Source of the DNA: Mesorhizobium sp.
GTDB taxonomy: Bacteria > Pseudomonadota > Alphaproteobacteria > Rhizobiales > Rhizobiaceae
Direction of reading: 5' to 3'
Length of the DNA stretch: 64,000 nucleotides
NCBI GenBank assembly: GCA_004017535.1
Contig: SAJS01000002.1
Coordinates: 496,001-560,000, forward strand
Of this stretch, positions 26,157-34,033 are shown piece by piece. Both the position numbers and the translations under genes were made by a program. The notes beneath the pieces were generated by a model. That model did not search any database, was not told the origin of the DNA, and was given only the letters and a program-made list of their open reading frames with translations. Each line of letters starts with the position of its first letter. Position 1 is the stretch's first letter.

Positions 26157-26561
26157 ATGTCGCCTAAACCCACCTGTCATCTCGTTCGTCCCGAAAGCAC
26201 CTATCAGGGCAAGCAGGGACTGAGCTATTTCGCCGGCATCGCCGCCGAGACCGTCGGCTCCTCCGGCATCTGTATGCATCTTCTCACCATGCCGCCCGGC
26301 GCCCGCGCCAAGGCGCACATGCATGAAAGCCACGAGACGGCCATCTATGTGCTCTCGGGCGAAGTCCACACCTGGTATGGCGACCGGCTCGAGCACCACA
26401 TCGTCGTCAAGGCCGGCGACCTGTTCTACATTCCAGCCGGCGTGCCGCATCTGCCGGCCAATCTGAGCGGGGCGCCGTCCTCGGCGGTCATCGCCCGCAC
26501 CGATCCCAACGAGCAGGAAAGCGTCGTCCTGCTGCCGGAACTGGATGGCCTGGTCGCCTGA
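26157..26561 (+). CDS. cupin-domain protein
   Basis: 134 residues, a single cupin_2 barrel. Motif 1 reads PPGARAKAHMHESHETAIYVLSG in two parts (H-x-H-x3-H-E metal ligands) and motif 2 is AGDLFYIPAGVPHLP with the fourth ligand His. Such small cupins are metal-dependent isomerases, dioxygenases or binding proteins; nothing fixes the reaction. The ATG at 26157 has GGAG eight bases upstream; a TTG six bases before is possible. It is the only plus-strand gene between two minus-strand units of the pyrimidine region. Confidence 0.85.
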   Translation: MSPKPTCHLVRPESTYQGKQGLSYFAGIAAETVGSSGICMHLLTMPPGARAKAHMHESHETAIYVLSGEVHTWYGDRLEHHIVVKAGDLFYIPAGVPHLPANLSGAPSSAVIARTDPNEQESVVLLPELDGLVA

Positions 26562-26584
26562 GATGGAGGAAAGATCTCTCGCCG

Positions 26585-26962
26585 TCATTTGCACCGGGAG
26601 ACTTCGCCCATCACATTGCCGTCCTCGTCGGCCACCACCAGCTTCTTCGCATTCTTCGCGCTGCGCTTGATGGTGAACTTGGTCGGCGCCTGTCCCTCTT
26701 CGCCTTCCGCCTCGCATTTTGCCGTCACCACCAGCGATCCGTCGGCCTGAGCCTGCTTGTCGCTGAAGGTGCAAGCGCTGGCCGCCGTGATCAATTCCTT
26801 GTCGGTGAGGAGCAGCATCTTGTCGGCGGCGACCTCCTGACCGTTTTTGTTGATGCAGCCATATTTGTCGCCATAGGGCTTGCTGAGGTCTATACCCGCC
26901 GCCGGCGCCTGGCTGGCAGCCAGTACCGCGGCCGCCGCGATCGCAAGATGAAGCGCCCGCAT
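26585..26962 (-). CDS. small secreted protein of unknown function, next to hydA
   Basis: 125 residues. A signal peptide of about 21 residues (ALHLAIAAAAVLAASQAPAA) is followed by a hydrophilic mature part with four Cys (GCINKNG, SACTF, AKCEAE and the C-terminal SRCK), suggesting two periplasmic disulfides. I do not recognise the family. Its start codon is only two bases from the hydA stop, so it is almost certainly co-transcribed with hydA and the upstream amidohydrolase gene. A role in pyrimidine use is not otherwise supported. Confidence 0.8.
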   Translation of the reverse strand: MRALHLAIAAAAVLAASQAPAAGIDLSKPYGDKYGCINKNGQEVAADKMLLLTDKELITAASACTFSDKQAQADGSLVVTAKCEAEGEEGQAPTKFTIKRSAKNAKKLVVADEDGNVMGEVSRCK

Positions 26963-26964
26963 GG

Positions 26965-28416
26965 TCAGACCCCGGTGGCCGGAATGCCGGTACGCTCCAC
27001 CTTGCGTGGCGCGGAAATCTCCTTCCAGGTCGACAGCGCCCGGTTGACCGCGGCGTTCGGCTCACGCGCGACGAACTCGCCATGGCCGGCCTTGGCCTTC
27101 ACGTCGGCTTCTTCGATCGACAATTCGCCGCGCGAGAAGACGAAGCGCGGCAGCCCGGTCACCGCGAAACCTTCGAAGACATTGTAGTCGATCACCGACT
27201 GCTGCTTCTTGGCCGTGATCGTCTTCTTGCGCTTCGGGTCCCACACGATGATGTCGGCGTCGGCGCCTTCGACGATCGCGCCCTTCTTCGGATACATGTT
27301 CAGGATCTTGGCGATATTGGTCGAGGTCACCGCGACGAACTCGTTCATCGTCAGCCGCCCCGTGTTGACGCCAGTGGTCCACAGAACCGGCAAGCGGTCC
27401 TCGAGCCCTCCGGTGCCGTTCGGGATCTTGGTGAAGTCGCCGATGCCGTTGCGTTTCTGCTTGGTGGTGAAGGAGCAGTGGTCGGTCGCCACAACCTGCA
27501 GCGAGCCGGCCTGCAGACCTGCCCAGAGCGAATCCTGATGCCACTTGCTGCGGAAGGGCGGGCTCATAACGCGGCGCGCAGCATGGTCCCAGTCCTTGTT
27601 GAAATATTCGGTCTCGTCGAGCGTCAGGTGCTGGATCAGCGGCTCACCGAACACGCGCATGCCCTTCTGCCGGGCGCGGCGGATCGCCTCGTGGCTCTGC
27701 TCGCAGGAGACATGCACGACATAGAGCGGCACGCCGGCCATGTCGGCGATCATGATGGCGCGGTTTGTCGCCTCGCCTTCCACTTCCGGCGGACGCGAAT
27801 AAGCGTGCCCCTCGGGGCCGTTGTTGCCGGCGGCCAAAAGTTTTTGCGACAGTGCCGCGACCACATCGCCATTCTCGGCATGCACCAGCGGCAGCGCGCC
27901 GAGATCGGCGCAGCGCTGGAACGACGCGTACATCTCGTCGTCATCGACCATCAGCGCGCCCTTGTAGGCCATGAAGTGCTTGAACGAGGTAATGCCTCTG
28001 TCGACCACCGTCGCCATCTCGTCGAACACCTGCTTGCCCCACCAGGTGATCGCCATGTGGAAGGAATAGTCGCACGACGCCTTCGAGGTCTTGTTGTCCC
28101 ACATCTGCAGCGCTTCCAAAAGCGACTGCTGCGGCGCCGGCAGGCAGAAATCGACCACCATTGTCGTGCCGCCGGACAGTGCCGCGCGCGTGCCGGATTC
28201 GAAATCGTCGGCCGAATAGGTGCCCATGAAGGGCATCTCGAGATGCGTATGCGGATCGATGCCGCCCGGCATGACGTAGCAGCCGGTGGCGTCGAACTCA
28301 TGGTCGCCATGCAGGTTGGAGCCGATGGCGACGATCTTGCCGTGCTGCATCAGCACGTCGGCCTTCCACGTGCGGTCGGCCGTCACGATGGTGCCGTTGC
28401 GGATGACTTTGGTCAT
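26965..28416 (-). CDS. hydA: dihydropyrimidinase (hydantoinase)
   Basis: 483 residues, cyclic amidohydrolase TIM barrel with two zinc ions. Metal ligands are visible: H57 and H59 in DPHTHLE, the carbamylated lysine K152 in FMAYKGALMV, His in HAENGD and HVSCEQS, and Asp in VATDHCSF. The enzyme opens dihydrouracil or dihydrothymine to N-carbamoyl-beta-amino acids, step 2 of the reductive pathway. ATG at 28416 has AGGGGA upstream; the extra upstream in-frame residues are Arg-rich and not conserved. It lies 64 bp after the amidohydrolase gene (28481-29731) in one operon. Confidence 0.95.
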   Translation of the reverse strand: MTKVIRNGTIVTADRTWKADVLMQHGKIVAIGSNLHGDHEFDATGCYVMPGGIDPHTHLEMPFMGTYSADDFESGTRAALSGGTTMVVDFCLPAPQQSLLEALQMWDNKTSKASCDYSFHMAITWWGKQVFDEMATVVDRGITSFKHFMAYKGALMVDDDEMYASFQRCADLGALPLVHAENGDVVAALSQKLLAAGNNGPEGHAYSRPPEVEGEATNRAIMIADMAGVPLYVVHVSCEQSHEAIRRARQKGMRVFGEPLIQHLTLDETEYFNKDWDHAARRVMSPPFRSKWHQDSLWAGLQAGSLQVVATDHCSFTTKQKRNGIGDFTKIPNGTGGLEDRLPVLWTTGVNTGRLTMNEFVAVTSTNIAKILNMYPKKGAIVEGADADIIVWDPKRKKTITAKKQQSVIDYNVFEGFAVTGLPRFVFSRGELSIEEADVKAKAGHGEFVAREPNAAVNRALSTWKEISAPRKVERTGIPATGV

Positions 28417-28480
28417 ATCTGTTCCCCTGTTCTTTCGCGCTTCTTTGCGAGCGGCGTTGCGAGGTGATTGGTCTAGCCGG

Positions 28481-29731
28481 TCATTCGACGATTCCCGCAG
28501 TCTCCACCACCGCGTGGAACAGCACGTCGGCGCCCGCCGCCGCCCATTCCTTGGAGATTTCCTCGGCCTCGTTGTGGCTGAGACCGCCCACGCAGGGGCA
28601 CATGACCATGGTCGCGGGCGCGACCTTGGCCGCCCAGCAGGCATCGTGGCCGGCGCCCGAGATGATGTTCATGTGGCTGTAGCCCAGCTTTTCGGCGGCG
28701 GTGCGCACGCGACCGACCAGCGTCGGGTCGAAGGTTATCGGATCGAAATGGCCGACCGCCTCGACCGAACATTTGACGCCGAGCGCCTCGCAGATCTTCG
28801 GCGCTTCCTTCTCGATGCGGGCGCGCATGCCGTCGAGCTTCGCCTGATCCGGCGAGCGGATGTCGACTGTGAAGACGACAGTACCAGGCAGAACGTTGCG
28901 CGAATTGGGCGAAAACTTCACCTGTCCGACGCCGCCGACGGCGCCCGGCTGGTTCTCCATGGCCACCGTCTGCACCATCTCCAGGATGCGGGCCATGGCG
29001 AGGCCGGCATTGACGCGCATGTTCATCGGCGTCGAACCGGTATGCGCCTCCTTGCCGGTCAGCGTGAATTCCAGCCACCACAGGCCCTGGCAGTGCGTCA
29101 CCACGCCGATCTGCTTGTTCTGCGCCTCCAGGATCGGTCCCTGCTCGATGTGGTACTCGAAATAGGCATGCATCTTGCGGGCGCCGACCTTCTCGTCGCC
29201 GACCCAGCCGATCCGTTTCAGCTCGTCGCCGAAGGTCAGGCCGTCCAGATCCTTGCGGGCATAGGCGTAGTCCTGTGTATGCACGCCAGCAAACACGCCG
29301 GAGGCAAGCATGGCCGGGGCGAAGCGCGCGCCCTCCTCATTCGTCCAGTTGGTGACGACGATCGGATGCTTCGTCTTGATGCCGAGATCGTTGAGCGAAC
29401 GCACAACCTCGAGGCCCGAGAGCACGCCGAGCACACCGTCATATTTGCCGCCGGTGGGCTGGGTATCGAGGTGGGAGCCGACATAGACCGGCAGCGCGTC
29501 CGGATCGGTGCCGGCGCGCGTCATGAACATGGTGCCCATCTGGTCGACACCCATCGAGAGCCCGGCCGCATCGCACCAGGACTTGAAAAGCGCGCGGCCC
29601 TCCTTGTCGGAATCGGTGAGCGTCTGGCGATTGTTGCCGCCGGCGATGCCGGGGCCGATCTTCGCCATCTCCATCAGGGAGTCCCACAAACGGTCTGAAT
29701 TGATTCGCAGATTTTCGCCGGGTGCGGCCAT
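28481..29731 (-). CDS. Zn-dependent M20 amidohydrolase, probable beta-ureidopropionase
   Basis: 416 residues, hydantoinase/carbamoylase (allantoate amidohydrolase) family. Metal-site motifs are GSHLDTQPTGGKYDG, TNEEGARFAPAM, YHIEQGPILE and GAGHDACW, and TGKEAHTGSTPM marks the lid domain. Between hydA and a RutR-type regulator it should hydrolyse N-carbamoyl-beta-alanine or N-carbamoyl-beta-aminoisobutyrate, giving the amino acid, CO2 and ammonia (step 3). L-carbamoylase activity on hydantoin products is the alternative. It is the first gene of the operon; two RutR-like palindromes lie 54-101 bp upstream of its start. Confidence 0.92.
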   Translation of the reverse strand: MAAPGENLRINSDRLWDSLMEMAKIGPGIAGGNNRQTLTDSDKEGRALFKSWCDAAGLSMGVDQMGTMFMTRAGTDPDALPVYVGSHLDTQPTGGKYDGVLGVLSGLEVVRSLNDLGIKTKHPIVVTNWTNEEGARFAPAMLASGVFAGVHTQDYAYARKDLDGLTFGDELKRIGWVGDEKVGARKMHAYFEYHIEQGPILEAQNKQIGVVTHCQGLWWLEFTLTGKEAHTGSTPMNMRVNAGLAMARILEMVQTVAMENQPGAVGGVGQVKFSPNSRNVLPGTVVFTVDIRSPDQAKLDGMRARIEKEAPKICEALGVKCSVEAVGHFDPITFDPTLVGRVRTAAEKLGYSHMNIISGAGHDACWAAKVAPATMVMCPCVGGLSHNEAEEISKEWAAAGADVLFHAVVETAGIVE

Positions 29732-29784
29732 TTGCGGTTCCCATTTTCACCAGGGGTCTTGTCGCCCCTTGAGTGGTTTGCATC

Positions 29785-29800
29785 CTGACCGTATGGTCAG
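29785..29800. promoter_or_regulatory. RutR-like operator 1
   Basis: CTGACC-GTAT-GGTCAG is a perfect inverted repeat of 6 bp arms. It matches the known RutR box (TTGACCANNTGGTCAA) at nearly all arm positions. It lies between the amidohydrolase gene (-) and a RutR-family gene (+). Confidence 0.7.
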
Positions 29801-29817
29801 CTTTCAGACTACACAAG

Positions 29818-29833
29818 CTGACCAAGCGGTCAA
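29818..29833. promoter_or_regulatory. RutR-like operator 2
   Basis: CTGACC-AAGC-GGTCAA has five-of-six matched arm positions and is centred 33 bp from operator 1, about three helical turns. It ends 19 bp before the regulator ATG, so binding would repress the regulator and possibly the divergent catabolic operon. Confidence 0.7.
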
Positions 29834-29852
29834 CGAGAATCTTGGGGGAGAC

Positions 29853-30491
29853 ATGACCGAATCCACCCGTCCGATGCGGCGCCAGGACATAAGGCGGGAG
29901 AATGAAAAGGCCATTCTGCTCGCCGCCGAAAAGGTGTTTGCGGAGGCCGGATTCGGCGGCGCCACGATGCAGCTGATCGCCGATCTGGCGGGGCTGCCAA
30001 AGGCAAATCTCCACTATTACTTCGCCACAAAGGAAGAACTTTACCGGTCCGTCGTCCAGAACATCTTCGAGATCTGGCTGCAGGCCGCCAATTGCTTCGA
30101 TGTCGCGCGCGGGCCGATAGACGGCATCAGCGCCTATATCGACGCCAAGATGGAAATATCGCGCCGCCATCCGGATGGCTCGAAGGTCTGGGCCTCGGAA
30201 GTGATGCACGGCGCGCCGGTGCTGCAGGACTATATGGAATCGACCCTGCGCGAATGGACCGACGGCCGCGTCGCGATCATCAAGCGCTGGATCGAAGAGG
30301 GCAAGATGGACCCGGTGGATCCACGCCATCTCCTCTACATGCTCTGGGCCACGACCCAGCATTACGCCGATTTCGGCCACCAGATCGAGACGCTGAACGG
30401 CGGCAAGCCGCTCTCCGACCGGCAATGGCGGGAAGCCAAGGAAAACATCAAGCGGGTGATCCTGACCGGCATCGGCGCGCAGCCCGCCTGA
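29853..30491 (+). CDS. TetR/RutR-family regulator, paralog 1
   Basis: 212 residues. The TetR HTH lies at about 20-65 (AILLAAEKVFAEAGFGGATM, LAGLPKANLHYYFATKEELY). The C-terminal domain has the RutR/YcdC features MHGAPVLQDYM and LWATTQHYADFGHQ. It is divergent from the amidohydrolase-hydA operon with two palindromes between, so it probably controls that operon. GGGGGAG upstream supports the ATG at 29853. The pocket residues differ from paralog 2, so the inducer may differ (uracil, thymine or a downstream intermediate). Confidence 0.88.
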   Translation: MTESTRPMRRQDIRRENEKAILLAAEKVFAEAGFGGATMQLIADLAGLPKANLHYYFATKEELYRSVVQNIFEIWLQAANCFDVARGPIDGISAYIDAKMEISRRHPDGSKVWASEVMHGAPVLQDYMESTLREWTDGRVAIIKRWIEEGKMDPVDPRHLLYMLWATTQHYADFGHQIETLNGGKPLSDRQWREAKENIKRVILTGIGAQPA

Positions 30492-30504
30492 ATTGCGCGA
30501 CCAT

Positions 30505-30532
30505 CGAGGTCGGCACTTCTTAGCCGACCTCG
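30505..30532. terminator. hairpin terminator between convergent genes
   Basis: CGAGGTCGGC and GCCGACCTCG form a 10 bp perfect stem around an 8 base loop. It stands after the regulator gene and 57 bp before the end of the opposing transaminase gene. Confidence 0.75.
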
Positions 30533-30588
30533 CCCAGCCGCTTCACGGACACCCTCCCCTCGACGGGAAGGAGGTCCGTCCCTGCTTG

Positions 30589-31917
30589 TCAGTCGATCGA
30601 CCTCAGCACATCGCGGACATGGTCGATCAGCTCGTTGATCTGGCCCTTGGTGATGATCAGCGGCGGCGACAGCGCGATGATGTCACCGGTGGTGCGGATC
30701 AGCGCGCCGCGCTCGAAAGCCTTGACGAAGGCCGAGAACGCCCGCTTGGTCGGGCTGCCGGCGATCGGCGCCAGCTCGATCGCGCCGATCAGGCCGATGT
30801 TGCGGATGTCGATGACATGCGGTTCGCCCTTCAGCGAATGCAGCGCGTCCTCCCAGTAAGGCGCCAGTTCCTCGCCGCGGGTCAAAAGACCCTCTTCCTT
30901 GTAGGTGTCCAGCGTGCCGAGCGCCGCGGCGCAGGCGATCGGATTGCCCGAATAGGTGTAGCCGTGGAAGAACTCGATCATGTGTTCCGGGCCGGTCATG
31001 AAGGCGTCGTGGATCTCCTTCTTGACGAACACCGCGCCCATCGGGATGACGCCGTTGGAAACACCCTTGGCGGTGGTCATGATATCCGGCGTGACGCCGA
31101 AATAGTCCGCCGCGAACGGCGCGCCGAGGCGGCCGAAGCCGGTGATCACTTCATCGAAAATCAACACTATGCCGTGCTTCGTGCAGATTTCCCGAAGCTT
31201 CTGCAGATAGCCCTTCGGCGGCAGGATGACGCCGGTGGAGCCGGCGACCGGCTCGACGATGACGGCCGCGATGGTCGAAGCGTCATGCAGCGCGATCAGC
31301 CGCTCGAGATCGTTCGCTAATTCCGCGCCATGCTCCGGCACGCCCTTCGAGAAGGCGTTCTTCTCCGGCAGGTGCGTGTGCGGCAGATGGTCGACGCCGC
31401 CGAGCAGCGTGCCGAACATCTTGCGGTTCGAGACGATGCCGCCGACCGAGATGCCGCCGAAATTGACGCCGTGATAGCCGCGCTCGCGGCCGATCAGACG
31501 GGTGCGCGAGCCCTCGCCCCTGACACGGTGATAGGCGATCGCCATCTTCAGCGCGGTCTCCACCGATTCCGAACCCGAATTGGTGAAGAAGACATGGTCC
31601 ATGCCCTTCGGCGCGATATCGACCAGCCGGTTCGCCAGCTCGAAGACAATGGGATGGCCCATCTGGAAAGCCGGCGCATAGTCGAGCTCGGCCGCCTGAT
31701 GCTGGATCGCCTCGGTGATCTTCGGCCGGCAATGGCCGGCGTTCACGCACCACAGGCCCGCGGTGCCGTCGAGCACCTTGCGGCCGTCGCTGGTGGTGTA
31801 GTGCATGTCCTTGGCGGACACGAACATGCGCGGCGCCTGCTTGAACTGACGGTTTGCCGTGAACGGCATCCAGAATGCGCTGAGATCGTTCGGCGTGACT
31901 TTCAGCCGGTTGGACAT
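30589..31917 (-). CDS. class III aminotransferase, probable beta-alanine (omega-amino acid):pyruvate transaminase
   Basis: 442 residues, fold type I class III. The PLP lysine is K284 in MTTAKGVSNG; FFTNSGSESVETALKMA and LIFDEVITGFGRLG carry the phosphate loop and the PLP-N1 Asp. LSAFWMPFTANRQFK at the start is the hallmark of omega-amino acid:pyruvate transaminases. It would convert beta-alanine or beta-aminoisobutyrate from the pyrimidine pathway to malonate or methylmalonate semialdehyde. It is transcribed away from the RutR gene at 32141, with an operator-like palindrome at 31996-32011 between them. Confidence 0.9.
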   Translation of the reverse strand: MSNRLKVTPNDLSAFWMPFTANRQFKQAPRMFVSAKDMHYTTSDGRKVLDGTAGLWCVNAGHCRPKITEAIQHQAAELDYAPAFQMGHPIVFELANRLVDIAPKGMDHVFFTNSGSESVETALKMAIAYHRVRGEGSRTRLIGRERGYHGVNFGGISVGGIVSNRKMFGTLLGGVDHLPHTHLPEKNAFSKGVPEHGAELANDLERLIALHDASTIAAVIVEPVAGSTGVILPPKGYLQKLREICTKHGIVLIFDEVITGFGRLGAPFAADYFGVTPDIMTTAKGVSNGVIPMGAVFVKKEIHDAFMTGPEHMIEFFHGYTYSGNPIACAAALGTLDTYKEEGLLTRGEELAPYWEDALHSLKGEPHVIDIRNIGLIGAIELAPIAGSPTKRAFSAFVKAFERGALIRTTGDIIALSPPLIITKGQINELIDHVRDVLRSID

Positions 31918-31995
31918 GACCAGGACTTCCCCTTGTAACCTGTTTCGGTGCGGCCAACGCTTGGTCTTTGCTGCGTTTTCATGCTACGCAAATTT

Positions 31996-32011
31996 TTGAC
32001 CGGTTGGACAA
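31996..32011. promoter_or_regulatory. RutR-like operator 3
   Basis: TTGACC-GGTT-GGACAA is an inverted repeat with one mismatched pair and the same 6-4-6 spacing as the other sites. It lies 79 bp upstream of the transaminase start and 130 bp upstream of the RutR gene on the other strand. Confidence 0.65.
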
Positions 32012-32140
32012 ACGTTAGCGCCGCCTTGCGGCGGTCAAAGGACTACTAGCGGAAATGCCGCATAAAAAGCGCGCTCCACAGCCCAAGGAAAAACTGGTCC
32101 AGAGAATTGGTCCAGATGGTCGGCGCGGCGACCTGCAAGG

Positions 32141-32782
32141 ATGACGGACACGATGGAAGGCTCCGCTCCCCGCCGCACCCGCATCCAGCAGGAAAAGCGC
32201 GAGCTCATCCTCGAAGCGGCGCTCGAAGTCTTCTCTGCCAACGGGTTTCGCGGTTCGACCATCGACCAGATCGCTGAAGCCGCCGGAATGTCGAAGCCGA
32301 ACCTTCTCTATTACTTCCGCCGCAAGGAAGACATTCACGAGACATTGATGCAGCGCCTGCTCGACACCTGGCTCGCGCCCCTGCGCGAGCTGGACGACGT
32401 CGGCGACCCGCTGACGGAACTCAGGAGCTATATCCGCAGGAAGCTGGAGATGGCACGCGACTTCCCGCGTGAAAGCCGGCTCTTCGCCAACGAGATCCTG
32501 CAGGGTGCGCCACGCATCAAGCCGATGCTGGAGGGCGAGTTGAAGACGCTGGTCGACGAGAAAGCCGCCGTCATCAAGGGCTGGATGCGCGCCGGCAAAA
32601 TCGCCCGCACCGATCCCTGGCACCTGATCTTCTCGATCTGGGCGACGACGCAGCATTATGCCGATTTCGATGTCCAGGTCCGCGCCGTGCTCGGCGCCGA
32701 CCGCGGCGGCGACGGCCGCTTCGAGGACGCGGCGCGGTTTCTGGAGCAGTTGTTCCTGGATGGGCTGAAGCCGAAGGGATAG
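32141..32782 (+). CDS. rutR: RutR-family transcriptional regulator of pyrimidine metabolism, paralog 2
   Basis: 213 residues, the length of E. coli RutR. The similarity is strong throughout: TetR HTH (LILEAALEVFSANGFRGSTI, GMSKPNLLYYF), LLDTWLAPLRELDD, LFANEILQGAP, LVDEKAAVIKGWM and IWATTQHYADFDVQV, which correspond to the uracil-binding domain of RutR. It is divergent from the transaminase gene. An ATG at 32153 is an alternative start. TGGTCCAGA occurs twice (32095-32103 and 32108-32116) just upstream and may be a second recognition element. Confidence 0.88.
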   Translation: MTDTMEGSAPRRTRIQQEKRELILEAALEVFSANGFRGSTIDQIAEAAGMSKPNLLYYFRRKEDIHETLMQRLLDTWLAPLRELDDVGDPLTELRSYIRRKLEMARDFPRESRLFANEILQGAPRIKPMLEGELKTLVDEKAAVIKGWMRAGKIARTDPWHLIFSIWATTQHYADFDVQVRAVLGADRGGDGRFEDAARFLEQLFLDGLKPKG

Positions 32783-32868
32783 CGCATCGTCATAACGACC
32801 CGACGGACTGCAATAGCTTACGACCGTTTGGCCATCACTGCCCTTGGACATTGGCCGAAGCCTCTCAG

Positions 32869-33033
32869 CTTCGTCATCCACGGGCGGAGCAAGGAGCGTA
32901 GCGACGCAGCGCAGACCCGAGGATCCATTCCGTGACTTAAACGCGCCGCTACGGTAATCCGCGGCACCCCACGACTGAGGTAACGGAATGGATCCTCGGG
33001 TCTGCGCGCCCGCTTCGCCCGTGGATGACGAAG
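32869..33033. repeat. palindromic repeat element, copy B
   Basis: The left arm (32869-32933) begins CTTCGTCATCCACGGGCGGA and ends GATCCATTCCGT; the right arm (32983-33033) begins ACGGAATGGATCCTCGGGTC and ends GTGGATGACGAAG. Arms and the internal AAGGAGCG-AGCGACGCAGCGCAGACC block match copy A at 24990-25209, so both belong to one dispersed family. It lies between the RutR gene and the helix-turn-helix gene. Confidence 0.85.
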
Positions 33034-33056
33034 TTGAGAGGCCGCTGCCAACACCC

Positions 33057-33929
33057 TCAGGCGCTGCGCCGTTCGGTTGGAAGGTCGTCGAGCAGCTTCC
33101 GCAGCTTTGCAACCGAATTCTGCTCCGCCAGCGGCGTGTAGACGATCAATCTCATATCAGAACCATCGTCAATCGACAGGCTCATATGCTCGAACGTCAT
33201 CGCGCCGGCGATCGGATGGCGCAGGTGCTTCAAGCCGGAAAGCCTGTGCACGACATCGCGCTGCGGCCACCACTCGCGGAACTCGGGGCTCGAGCGCATC
33301 ATCAGCGCGATCAGCCGCTCGAAATCCGGATCGCCGGTGTATTTCGCGCTCTCGGCACGGAAGGCGGCAAGGGTTGCGCGCGCCAGTTGCTCCCAGTCCA
33401 CCAAAAGGTGCCGCCGGTGCGGATCGGTAAAGACGCCGTGGAGGATGTTGCGGGCATCGCCATCCAGCTGGCCGTAATCGCCGAAGATGGCGACCGCTGC
33501 GTCATTCCAGGCCAGCACGTCCCAGCGCGGGCCGACGACATAGGCGGGCTGCAGCACCAAGCTCTGCAGCATGTGCAGCAAGGGGCCTTCGACCTTGCCC
33601 TGAACGATGCGCCGCCGCTCCGGCTGCTGGCGGCCGGCGAGCGTGAACAGATGCCGCTGCTCGGCGCCGTCGAGCCTAAGTGCCTGGCAAAGCGCCGACA
33701 GCACCTCGACCGAGGGCCGCACGTCCCTGCCCTGCTCCAGCCAGGTGTACCAGGTCGTGCCGACGCCGGCGATCATCGCCACTTCCTCGCGCCTTAAGCC
33801 CGGCGTGCGCCGCCGCGCGCCGCTAGCGATGCCGGCGGCATCAGGTGAGAGCCGCTCCCGCCGCGAACGCAGGAAGGCGCCAAGCTCGCGCCGGCGGTGA
33901 TCTTCGGGGGAATGAGCGATGGCATCCAT
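33057..33929 (-). CDS. helix-turn-helix regulator with MmyB-like ligand-binding domain
   Basis: 290 residues. An XRE-type HTH occupies about 12-85 (ELGAFLRSRRERLSP, RRTPGLRREEVAMIAGVGTTWYTWLEQG). The C-terminal part (WDVLAWNDAAVAIFGDY, WWPQRDVVHRLSGLKHLRHP, FEHMSLSIDDGSDMRLIVYTP) is the MmyB-like/PAS-like ligand domain of actinobacterial and rhizobial regulators. It is divergent from a pair of SDR genes, 104 bp apart, with an inverted repeat between (33977-33997), so it likely controls them. The ATG at 33929 starts the conserved region. Confidence 0.88.
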   Translation of the reverse strand: MDAIAHSPEDHRRRELGAFLRSRRERLSPDAAGIASGARRRTPGLRREEVAMIAGVGTTWYTWLEQGRDVRPSVEVLSALCQALRLDGAEQRHLFTLAGRQQPERRRIVQGKVEGPLLHMLQSLVLQPAYVVGPRWDVLAWNDAAVAIFGDYGQLDGDARNILHGVFTDPHRRHLLVDWEQLARATLAAFRAESAKYTGDPDFERLIALMMRSSPEFREWWPQRDVVHRLSGLKHLRHPIAGAMTFEHMSLSIDDGSDMRLIVYTPLAEQNSVAKLRKLLDDLPTERRSA

Positions 33930-33976
33930 GCGAGCTATTATAGCAGTACTGATACCAGGATAAAGTTTGAACTGTT

Positions 33977-33997
33977 TGGGACGCGAGCGGTGTCCCA
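33977..33997. promoter_or_regulatory. inverted repeat, candidate operator of the helix-turn-helix regulator
   Basis: TGGGAC and GTCCCA are separated by 9 bases and lie midway between the regulator gene (-) and the SDR gene (+). Position and symmetry suggest an operator; no consensus for this regulator is known to me. Confidence 0.45.
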
Positions 33998-34033
33998 TCT
34001 TGTCGTTCAGAGCAGCGCAAGGAGGCTCTGGAC

